Shown in pieces: positions 36,001-48,000 of a DNA stretch of 64,000 bases. Under the pieces are notes generated by a model. It saw nothing but the letters and a program-made list of their open reading frames with translations, had not been told where the DNA came from and did no database searches. Source of the DNA: CAZYTM01 sp964649725 (lineage in GTDB: Bacteria; Desulfobacterota; Desulfuromonadia; Geobacterales; Geobacteraceae); assembly GCA_964649725.1 (NCBI GenBank), contig CAZYTM010000005.1, forward strand, positions 239,268-303,267, given 5' to 3'. The first letter of the stretch is position 1, and every line of letters starts with the position of its first letter. The position numbers were made by a program, and so were the translations under genes.

Positions 36001-39000
36001 GCTTAGGGATGGCCGGGTGCTTTTGGCCGGCGGCCAGTCACAACAACTGGACATCTACGATCCTGCCGGCAATATTTTCTACTCTGCAGGCACACTGGCC
36101 AGTAACCGTGACGGCTGCAGCGTGACAATGCTGCCAGACGGCTCCATACTGCTCATCGGTGGCGGCAGCGGGGCAGAGCTAACAACTCCACTCAGAATAG
36201 AACTGGAGCCAAATTACCCGGCCAGTCGACGGCCACAGGTAAGCACCGTTAATGCCATTGCCGGCAAACTGGAGATCACCGGCACCGGTCTGCGTGGCGA
36301 TGCCGAAGTCTCCTTCGGCCGCTCGGCCAGCAGCTCCATGGCTTTCCCGCTGGCAAAACTACAGAGTCTGGACAACTCTCAATCTTACTATATCCAGCCT
36401 GATCCATCGATATCTTGGAACGCCAGCAGTTTCACAAGCGTTCTGCCAGCTACCATGCCAAATGGCTATTATTTCTTCACCCTCTCTGCCAGCGGTGTCC
36501 CGTCTACGGCAACCATCGTAAGTATCAGCCATGCTCTGCTGGCCATGCCGACCAGCTACAACTATGGCATTATCGGCATTAACGGTGCCAAGGATGCAAC
36601 CTTCATCCTGCTGAACCAGGGAACGAATCCGGTCTATATCAGCAATACCATGCTGTCAAACAGCAGCGATTTTGCCATTATTTCCGACAACTGCTATGAC
36701 AGCACACTGAACCAGGGGAGCAGCTGCACTCTGACTGTCCGCTTCTCAGCGCTCTCAACCGGAGACAGAAGCGGTGTCCTTACCATCGACAGCGATGCTG
36801 CCGACACTCCGAAAATTGACATTCCGCTTGCCGGCTCGGGGAGAAACCCCGTACTGACCGTCAATATAAGCGGCAATACCAGTCAGTATTTCGGCAACAT
36901 AAGCATGCAAAGCTACAGTTATAACTGGGGCTGGCCCTTTTATGCCCAGGAAGCCACGCGTAGCTGGAACGACATCCCATTTGGCGCAAATATTACCCTG
37001 ACCCCCAATCCCTATAGTTACGGCGGTTTCTATTTTTCCAGCAGTAACGGCTGTACGCAAAGCGGTATCAGTTGCAATCCGATAACAGTTAGCAACTTTT
37101 CACTTACTGGCGATACGACTATCAACTATACCCTTGCCAACGACTCGGTGGCCAGCGACTACAATCTTTCCGCCAGCACTCCGGAACATGGCAGTATTAC
37201 CCTTAATCCGACCGGCGGCAGATACATCTATGGCACATATATAACCGCTACAATCAACCCGGCACCGGGCTATTACTTCAGCCGTCTGGTGAACAGCGTC
37301 AACAGTGCCGACCTTACCGGTGACGTCGTCTACAATAACGGGGTTATCGAATATACCTTCAATATCTACAACGACACCAACCTGGTGGCGACCTTCAACA
37401 AATATGGGGTTATCGGTTCCACCACCGGTCGCGAATACCATACCGCTACCCAGCTGCAGGATGGCCGGCTGCTGGTGGCCGGCGGCGAGGACAGTCGTGG
37501 CGGCATGCTGCGCAGCATCGACATCTACGACCCGGCCGTCAACCAGTATATCTCCCGGCAGATGACCACAGCGCGCAAGTCCCACAGCGCCACCCTGCTC
37601 ACCGACGGCACAGTTCTGCTGTTAGGGGGGAACAGCGGCACCCAGGCGCTCGGTTCGGCGGAAATATTCGACCCGAAGACGAATACAGTCACCCTGCTTG
37701 GCAATACCCTTAACTACCCCCGTGAAGGGCATACCGCCACCCTGCTGAGAGACGGCCGGGTGCTGATCGCCGGCGGCGCCAGGGGAGTGCAGCAGCCTGA
37801 CGGCTCCTTCCTCTACGAGGTCCACTACGCGGCCGAGGTCTACAACCCATCTGACCAGAGCTTCTCCTATATTGCCGATATGAACTGGCAGCGTATCTAC
37901 CATGCCGCCACCCTGCTGCAGAATGGCCAGGTGCTTATCACCGGCGGCTGGGACGGTAACAACACCCTGGATAGCGCAGAATTATTCGATCCTTACTATG
38001 AAAGTTTCAACACTACTTACAACAGCATGAATTATCCCCATGACGGCCATACCGCCACCCTGCTGGCCAGCGGCGATGTGCTGATCGTCGGCGGTGACGA
38101 CGGCTATGGCTATTACAACAATGCCGAGCTCTACATCACCGGCTCCGACTACTTCAACGACCTGAGCTACTGCGGCCCGACCATGCGCTCCAATCGCGAC
38201 CTGCACAGCGCCACCCTGCTACCGGACGGCCGGGTGCTGCTGGCCGGCGGCTGGGATGGTACTGGCGCAACCGCCAGCACAGAGATCTATGATCCAAACG
38301 CTTCTTCATCCTATCCCTTCAGCCTCGGTCCTGAGCTTGCTACCCCGCAACTCGGCCAGGTGGCGATGATGACACCTGGCGGCCGGATCGTCCTGGTCGG
38401 CGGCTGGGACGGGACTAAGAGCATCGACACCGTGGAGACCCTCACCATCCCGATCGGCAGCACATCAGCCAACAACGACTATCTGTACATCATGAACGGG
38501 TCGCTCAACAGTTCACGCATCAGCCATACCGTCACCCCGCTTGACAACGGCGTGGTTTTTGTCGCCGGCGGTAATGGTGAAAAAAGCACCGAACTGCTGG
38601 TAACCAGCGACGGCTGGTATTTCAGTTACGGCCTGAACATGGCCTACAGCCGTGATTACCATACTGCCACCAGACTGACTGATGGTCGGGTTCTGCTGGC
38701 AGGTGGCTACGGCAGCGGTGACGGTGGTTTCAGTTATGGCGATATCGCTCCGCTGGAGTTCTTCGACTATAACAGCAACAGCATCACTACAGGCCCCTCC
38801 CTGGCTACCCCGCGCGATTCGCACAGCGCCACCCTGCTAAACGATGGCCGGGTGCTGATAGCCGGTGGAGTCGATGACTCCGGCAATCCGCTAGCTTCAC
38901 TTGAGCTTTACGATCCGTCATCGAACAGCCTCACTGCCCTCGGTTTCGGCCTGAATACCCCGCGCGCCGACCATAGCGCCACCCTGCTGGCCGATGGCCG

Positions 39001-42000
39001 GGTACTGATCGCCGGTGGCACCCAGGATTTCTATGGCGGTCTTAACAGTGTCGAGATCATCGACCTGAACGCCAACAGCAGCACAGAATACTTTAACGCC
39101 ACCACCCTCCGCTACCAACATACCGCCACCCTGCTACCGGACGGCAATGTCCTGCTGGCCGGTGGCTGGGATGCCGACAGCCGGCTCGCCAGTTACGAGA
39201 TCATCGGACCGCTGGGGAACCTGGTCAGTTCCGGTCTTCTGAGCAACGCGCGCGCCAACCATAGCGCCACTATCCTCCCGGATGGCCGGGTCTGGCTGGC
39301 CGGTGGCAGTGACGGCGATGCCAACGGCATTGCAACTGCCAGCGATATATTCGACCCCTTCTTCGGTGACATCGTCAAAGGGCCAAACCTCGTTTATCCG
39401 CGTACCGACCACCGGGCTCTTACCATGACCGACGGGACAGTAATGCTGGTCGGCGGACAAAACCTCTTGAATGTTGATCAGCTGGAATTCTACACCCCGT
39501 TCCCGAATGTCAGTGGCTCCTATAAACCATATTTCAGTAACCAACCGACCCAGACGATGCTAGGGTCAAATATCGTCCTTGACGATTACTACAATGTCCG
39601 TTTCAGCGGTGTCTCCGACGGTTCCGGAGGGGGACAGAACAACTCTTCAGGCGGCTTCCCGCAACTCTCTCTACAGCGGGTCGACAACGGCCAGCGATTC
39701 CTCATCTCTGCTACCAACTGGAGCGGCGATTATAACTATGGCAGCGGTCTCAACACGTACAGCAGCGTACCGTTAGTCGGCCTGCCGGCAGGCCCCTACG
39801 CCATGTCGGTCATCGCCAACGGCATCGCCTCAGATAGTACCATGCTGCTGCTGGATATTATAAGGCCGCAGGTCTCTGGAGGTAACGGTACTATCAGCTG
39901 CACACCGCTTAATTTCGGCGCTCCGGCGACCTGCACAACTACCCCGGCACCAGGCTTCATCACTGCAATAGTTGACGGCTGCGGCGGCACCTTGAGCGGC
40001 AACACCTACACCATCACCTCGGTCCCGACCAACTGTTACGTCGGCGCCTCATTTGCCCCGGTCAACACCCTTGACCCGACATTTGCCGGTAACGGTCATA
40101 CCGTTCTGAACGGCGGCAGCAATGGGATAAACTACAGCTGGGCCAACGGCGTTGCAGTTCAGGCCGACAACAAAGTGGTGGCGGTCGGTATCGGCAATAA
40201 CGGCAGCGGCGAATACCCGCTGGTGGTCCGCTACAATAGCGACGGCAGTCTAGACAGCAGCTTTATCTATAACTATGCTGATCTCATGAACATGACCGGC
40301 AACAGCTACGGCAAGGCCAACGACGTCATCATCCAGGGGGACGGCAAGATCGTCGTCATTGGTGACACCAACAACATTATGTCATTTGTCGTCAGACTCA
40401 ACCAGGACGGCAGCATCGACAATACCTTCAATTCATCCAGCGGTATATACCTGTTTAACTTTGGCAGCTCCACCATAAGCTATGGCGTCGCCCTCCAGGC
40501 TGACGGCAAGATACTGATCACCGGAGATTACAGCGGTGCAGGTAACACCCTGTTCATGTTGCGCCTCAACAGCGACGGGACCGTCGACATGAGCGATTTC
40601 GAGGGGTATGTCAGCTATTACGGGTCGAACAACAGCGGCATGGCTATAGCAGTGCAGAATGACGGCAAGATCGTCATCACCGGTTCGACCTTAAACGGTC
40701 CCAATGTCGACCTGCTGCTGCTCCGCTACAACAGTAACGGTACCCTCGACAGCAGTTTCAACGGCAGCGGAGTGGTGACCTACAACGGCACAGGTAACGG
40801 CAATGATTATGGCAACGGCGTAGCCATCCAGCCAGATGACAACAAGATTGTCGTAACCGGATCAACCTTTACCGGCGCCAATAATGAACTGCTGCTACTC
40901 CGCTATAACCCGGACGGAACTCTTGACAACACCTTCAACGGTACCGGTATCATCACCTACAGCGAGGTGAACGGCGCCTATGGAAACGATGTGGCTATCC
41001 TGGCCGACGGGCGGATTCTGGTCGCCGGTTCCAGCAATTTCCCGGACAGGGGCGCGCTACTTGCTCTCCTATATAACAAGGACGGCAGCATCGACAGCAG
41101 CTATGCCAACAACGGCGTCTTCTCCTATTTCGATATCTTCCAGGCCTACGGCTATACCATGCGGCTCGCTCCGGACGGCAGCGTAGTAATTGCCGGCGAA
41201 CGGGCTAACAGCGACTGGTCGATCGATGAGCTGTTGGTAGTAAGACTGCAGAACCCGGCAAAGCCGAAGCTGCTCAACACCGGGATCAATAACCTGGCCA
41301 ATTTCGACAACGGCCTGCCTACAGGTTGGCTGGTGAAAGACAATACCGGTTTCGGTGGCTGGCGCTTCGATGACCCGGCAGGCCGCGGCAACCTAACCGG
41401 CGGCAGTGGTGGCTTTGCCATAGCCGACAGCGAGAATATCTGTGATTTCATGGATGCGGAGCTGGTCTCCTCGGCCTACGACCTGAGCGGACTCAGCACC
41501 GCTATCCTGGAGTTCAAGACAGATTTCTACTATGGTGGATACATCGAGGTCGCTGATGTGGATATCAGCATCGACGGCGGCAGTAGCTGGACCAATGTCT
41601 GGAGTCAGAGCGGTGCCGATTTCCGCGGCCCGGCCACGGTGCAACTGGATATCAGCGCCAAGGCCGCCGGCCAGGGGAATGTCAAGGTCCGTTTCCATTA
41701 CTACAATGCCAACTGCGACTGGTGGTGGCAGGTGGACGACGTCCGCATCTACGGCTCACCGCTCTTCAGCCTGACTGCCGCTACTACTGCTACCGGGGCC
41801 GGCAGCGGCACTATCAGAAGCTCACTCGCCGGTATCAGCTGCGGTTCAGCCGGTACAGCCTGTAGTAGCGGCTTCCCGCAGGACTACCTGATCACCCTTA
41901 CTGCTTCCCCTGACAGTGGCTCCTGGTTCAATGGCTGGTCCGGCGACTGCAGCGGCGTTCAGTCGCTAAGCTGTACATTGACCATGGATAAAGCGAAAAA

Positions 42001-45000
42001 CGTCAATGCCGACTTCACCGATATCCAGCCGACCAGCCAGACCTGGTCGGTCACTCTCGGCGGCAGCGGCTATGAGGAGGCAGTTCGCTCCTTCCAGGAC
42101 GCAGACGGCAACTATTTCGCCATCGGCTATACCGACAGCTACGGCCTGGCAAACAGCGGTGACGGACTGCTGTTGAAGTACGCCCCGGATGGCACCCTGC
42201 TCTGGGACAAATGGTTCGGCACGACTTACTACGAATGGATCAACGATGCCCGGCCAACTGCTGACAAAGGCCTGATAGTTGCCGGCGAAAGCAACAGTGA
42301 CGGCTGGCTGGCCAAGCTGGACAAAGATGGTAACATCCTCTGGAACTACAGCTTCAACGGGCTCGGCTACGACTATTTCGATTCGGTCAGCCAGACCGCG
42401 GAAGGTGGCTATATCGCCTCCGGCTACAGCGATGGTGCAGCAATAGTCATCAAGTTGACGAGCAACGGCGTGGAGGAGTGGCACCGTTTCTACGGCTCGG
42501 CCGAGGCATACAATATCCAGCAGACCCTGGACAACTGTTACATCTTGACTGGTTACCAGGGTAGCAACAGCTGGCTAATGAAACTGGACAGCGACGGCAG
42601 CAAAATCTGGGAAAAGTTAACCCCGCTTCCTTCCTCGGGCGGTTTCAACAACGTACAACAGACCTATGACGGCGGCTATATAACGGCCGGTTCTCTCTAT
42701 GGACTTAACTACAGCAACAGCGAGGCCTGGGTAGTCAAATATCTCGCCAACGGCGATATAGACTGGCAGAATGTCTATAACAGCGACCCGACCAACAACA
42801 GTGTTCTCAATACCATCAAGCAGACCGGCGACGGCTACATAGTCTCCGGCTATCTGAACAGCGATGCCCTGCTACTGAAACTGAACAGTGACGGTTCTGT
42901 CAACTGGCAGAAAACCTTCGGCGGTTTTGCCTGGGATTATGGCTCATCAGTCAATCTTGCTGCCGATGGTGGCTACATAATGACCGGTTCAACCGGAGAG
43001 CTGGACGGCAACGGCGATGCCTGGCTATTGAAACTTGACGGCAACGGCAATGCCACTGGCTGTCAGACCTGGCTGCAGTCGAGCAGCAACATATTGAACG
43101 GCGCCATTCCGGCGATAATCAATGTGGCAGCTGAAGGTACCATCATCCCACCAGTCAACGCCACCCTTACGGTGCAGGACCTGACTGGCGTCACCAGCGG
43201 AGGGACTACCGGCGCAGCTCCCTACTACTCCTGCGGCGGCAATGTGCTCATGGACGGCATCCTGACAGCTACTCCGGGAAACAGGCAGATCAACCTGGCC
43301 TGGAGCAATTTCACCGGCGCCATCGATCACTTTGTACTGAGCAGTTCCACCACAGATTATCCGGCCGACTGCTCGAGCGGCACTACAATCGCAGGGACCG
43401 CTCTGAACTACAGCGATGGCAGCGCCAATCAGAACCAGACATACTACTACCGTCTCTGTGCCTACAACGCCGGCGGCAGCAGCACTTCCGGCGCCGTTGC
43501 CAGGGCGATACCAAGCAACAACCAGGCCGGCAGCGTCGACCAGACCTTCAATACCCCGGTCGGAGTAAATACCTCAAACGACAGCAGTGACAACTATCCG
43601 GTTGCGGCAGCACGCCAGTCAGACGGCAAGGTACTCGTTACCGGCGATATAGGCCGACAGATCATGATTCGCCGCTTTAGCAGCGCCGGCATTCAGGAGC
43701 AGAGTTATACCCCTGTAGTGCCGCCGGTCTATTTCAACAGCACCACCGCCCGCAACCATGGCAAGGCGATCAAGGTGCAGAACGACGACAAGGCAGTGGT
43801 TGCCTACTCTTACATCAAGGATGACTTCTATACCGATTATCACGAGATCGCCCGCTACGATGCCAACGGCAATCTAGATACGGCGTCGTTCAAAAGCCCG
43901 TCAGGAAAGGTATCGCTGCCGGCCGGCTACAATGTTTCTGACCTGGTCATCGACAGCAGCGGCAGAATCATCGCCATCGGTGAAAACTATAGCGGCGGCA
44001 TGCTGCTCAGGCTTAACAGCGACGGCTCGAATGACACAGGCTTCAATGGCACCGGTGAATTCATCATCGGCGCCGGCAATCATCCCAAGTCAGGTTTCAT
44101 CCAGCCGGATGGCAAGATAGTTCTGACCGGTTTCGACGATTCCGGCAACTCGAAAGTCTGGCGTATTCTGGCTGACGGCACGGCTTATGACACCGGCTTC
44201 GGCTCCGGCGGTTCGGCATTATTGAGTGGCTCTTCGGCCAAAGCCTACCGGACAGCCAGTCAGAGCGACGGCAAGATTGTCGTCTCCGGCTATGCTGCGG
44301 ATATTGAAACCTATGAAAATATGGTCTGGCGGCTGAATATTGACGGCACAACCGACACCACCTTCAACTCGCCGAACGGGTATTACATGTATTACAGCAA
44401 CATCGGCTCCTTCCTGACCCCTGAGGCGAATGGCCTGGCCATCCAGGCAGACGACAGAATCATTGTCAGCGGCTATCAGCGTAATGTTGCCGGCGATCTG
44501 GACGCATTAGTGCTGCGCTTTAACAACGACGGCAGTCTGGACGGGAATTTCGGTTTCGGCGGCGTCTTCAGCTACGACGGACCCTGGCAGAAAGACGACT
44601 TTGCTGCTGCTGTACTGCTGCAACCGGACAGCAATATCATCCTTGCCGGCGCCAGCTCCAACGGCACCATCAATCAGACCTTCGTCATCAGGCTGATCGG
44701 CAGCAATCCACTTCTCCCACCCGCCACTGTCAACGCCGTTCCAGGCAACGGCTGGATCTACCTGACCTGGGATCCGGTACCTGGTGCAACCTCCTACAAT
44801 ATCTACCGCTCCACCGTCAGTGGCCAGCAAGGAGTACTTATCGGCAACAGTACCGTCAACTCCTATCTGGATAACACAGTGGTGAACGGTACGGTCTACT
44901 ACTACACCGTCACCTCCATGAACGGCGGTAGCGAAAGCATCGCCGCAACTGCGATAAGCAGCAGCCCGAACAGGAAATACGGACATTTCGCCTACATATC

Positions 45001-48000
45001 GAACAGTACCGGCCAGGTAACAGCCTATGCTGTCAACCCGAACAGCGGTGCCATTGTGTCGATCGGCAGTTACAACACCGACGGCGATACCGACTCCCTT
45101 ACCGTCGATCCCCTGGGGAGATTCGTCTATGCCACCAATGCAACTCCGGCTACCGTGGCAGCCTTCAAGATCGACCAGGCCACCGGTGCTTTGACCTCTG
45201 CCGGCACGGTTTCCGGAGTCGGTACATATCCGGATAATATAACAGTCGATCCACAGGGTAAGTTCGCCTATGTGGCCGACGGCTGGTATAGCGGACCACT
45301 GAATCTGTACATCTTTGCCATCGACCAGACCACCGGCGCCTTGTCGCCAGCAGGCTCAGTACCTATCAGCACTACTTCCAACTTCAGCATCGCCATCGAT
45401 CCGACCGGCCGGTTTGCCTATGTGGCAAGCGACAACAGCAATTCAGGGGCCATCTCCATCTTCAGCATAGACAAGAACTCCGGCGGTTTGACGCCGGCAG
45501 GGACAGTCCCGATCGGTACAGGCAGCCTCACCTCCATTGCCATCGATCCGACCGGCAGATATCTTTATACTACCGATAGAAGCAGCAACAGCAGGATATG
45601 GACATACAGCATCAACCAGAACAGCGGCGCCCTGAATCCGGCAGGCTCCGGCTTCGTCGGCACCGGCGCAGGATCGTACGGAGTGACGGTCGACCCATCC
45701 GGAAGATTCGTCTATGCAGCAAGCAATGCAGACAGTACCGTTTCCAGCTACACAATCCAGACCGACGGGTCACTGGTCGCCACAGGAACGACAGCAACCG
45801 GTACCGCGGTAGTGGGAGTATCGACTGATCCGACCGGCAGCTATCTCTATGCAGCAAATGCCGGCGACAATACCGTATCGGTATATGTCATCAATGGTGA
45901 CGGAACCCTAGCACCGGTCTCAGGCTCACCCTTCAGCGCCGGCAGTGCCCCAAATTCAGTCGCTTTTGCCGCCTACACCACCCTGCCAACACCGCCTCTG
46001 TCCGTAACCAGATCCGGCAGCGGCAGCGGCAGTGTAATAAGCCAGACAGCAGGTATCAACTGCGGCTCCACCTGTACGGCAAGTTTCAACTACGGCTCAA
46101 TGATCACCCTGACTGCCTATCCCGACCCGGGGAGCTATTTCACCGGTTGGACCGGCCCATGTACCGGTGGCAGCGGCAGTCAGTCGCTAAGCTGCATGGT
46201 GACCATGGACAGCGCCAAGAGCGTAACGGCAGACTTTGCCAGCGGCACAGCAACTGCAACCAGTTTTATCAAGGGATTGTTCGAGCCTACCACCAGCCTG
46301 GACGGCAGGTCGGTCCAGCAGACCGCAGATGGTGGCTATATCGTCGCCGGTCAGAGCAGTTGGCCGGTCAGTACAGTAGTCGCCAAGTACAATGCCAGCG
46401 GTGCCATAGAGTGGCAGAAGAGTTTTGCCAAAAATGTCGCATCAAGCTACAACTACGTCAGATCCATCAAGCAGACCGGTGACGGGGGATACATACTTGC
46501 CGGTTCAACCTTCAACGGCACTACCTACTATGACCCGTTCGTCATGAAACTCGATGCCAGTGGCAACCAGCTCTGGCAGAAGACCTATGCAAACGGTTTC
46601 GGCGGCGATGCCGGCGATATCATACCTACCAGCGATGGTGGCTATGTGCTTACCGGCAGCGGCAACTCGGCTGCCAACGGCTTTGACCTGGTTGTATTGA
46701 AACTGGACGGCAACGGCGCTATCCAGTGGCAGACATCGCTGGTCACAAGTTCCACCGATGGCGGCAGCTCCATACGCCAGACCGGAGATGGTGGTTATAT
46801 CATCGCCGGCCAGGTGATGAACATGACCTCCTACAACACCGACTTTGCCGTTATCAAGCTAAACCAGTCCGGCCAGCTGAGCTGGCAGAAAACCTTCAGC
46901 GGTCCTGCCGGCAGCACTGCCAACAGTATCCGGCCGACCAGTGACGGCGGCTATGTCATCGCCGGTGATTCGGTCTCCAATATTACCTGGAACCGTAACG
47001 CCGTAATCATGAAACTCGATGCCAGCGGCAATATACAATGGCAGAAGCCGTTCACCTGGCAATATACCGCCTACGGCTATGATGCCCAAGAGATGAATGA
47101 CGGCTCCTTTGCCTTCCTGGTGGAGACTTCCGGCGGTGGCGGCACATACCTGCTACGTCTGGACAACAACGGCAATACCCTCTGGCAGAGCCACTTCCCC
47201 AATGTTGCCGCCACCAGTCTGCAACAGACCATGGATAACGGCTTTGCCATCAGCGGTATCAGTTGGATCGGCAATCTCGCCTATGATGATCTGATCCTGA
47301 TCAAGACCGATGCCAATGGTCAGGCGCCTCAATGCATGGCCGGCAACCATGCGCAAACCATGGCAGCCGGTAATGTCACCCTGACTGCAAATGCAGTTTC
47401 AGCCGCCGTTGCCGGCACGCCGGCCTTTACTGCTGTCAATGCCACATTCAACGAACCTGCCATGAGTTTCACATACAATGACTACTGCCCGGCCGGCAGC
47501 AATCTGCCACCGGCAGCACCTGTACTAGCTGCGCCAACCAATTCGATCAGCAACCTGACAGTCTCCGGCCAGCAGCTACAGTGGAACTACAGCAGCGATC
47601 CTAACTACTGGGATCAGGTAGTCTACGACATATACATGGACCAGTCGAGCACCCCGACCACCCAGATAGCCAGTGGATTAGCCAGCAACTACTACAACCT
47701 GCCGACTCTAAACCCCGGTACCACATACTACTGGCAGGTGGTGGCTCGCGACTTGAGCGGAGCCACGGCGGCCAGCAGTATTTGGAGCTTTACGACATTG
47801 CAACTCCTCACATTAGTTACTTCTGGGAACGGCTCAATCAAAAGCTCAATCAGCGGTATTGACTGTGGGACAACCTGCTCGGCATACTTTCAACAAAATT
47901 CCATCATAAAACTCACTGCAACGCCGGCAGCAGGTTCATACTTCAACGGCTGGAGCGGTGGCTGCACCAGCCAGTCCATCTCCTGTTCCGTCACCCTGGA

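Noticed and set aside
31081..39500. Regular repeats that might suggest a CRISPR-like array
   Set aside because: The repeats are in-frame kelch blades of about 150 nt inside one long coding region, not short direct repeats with unique spacers, and no cas gene is present.
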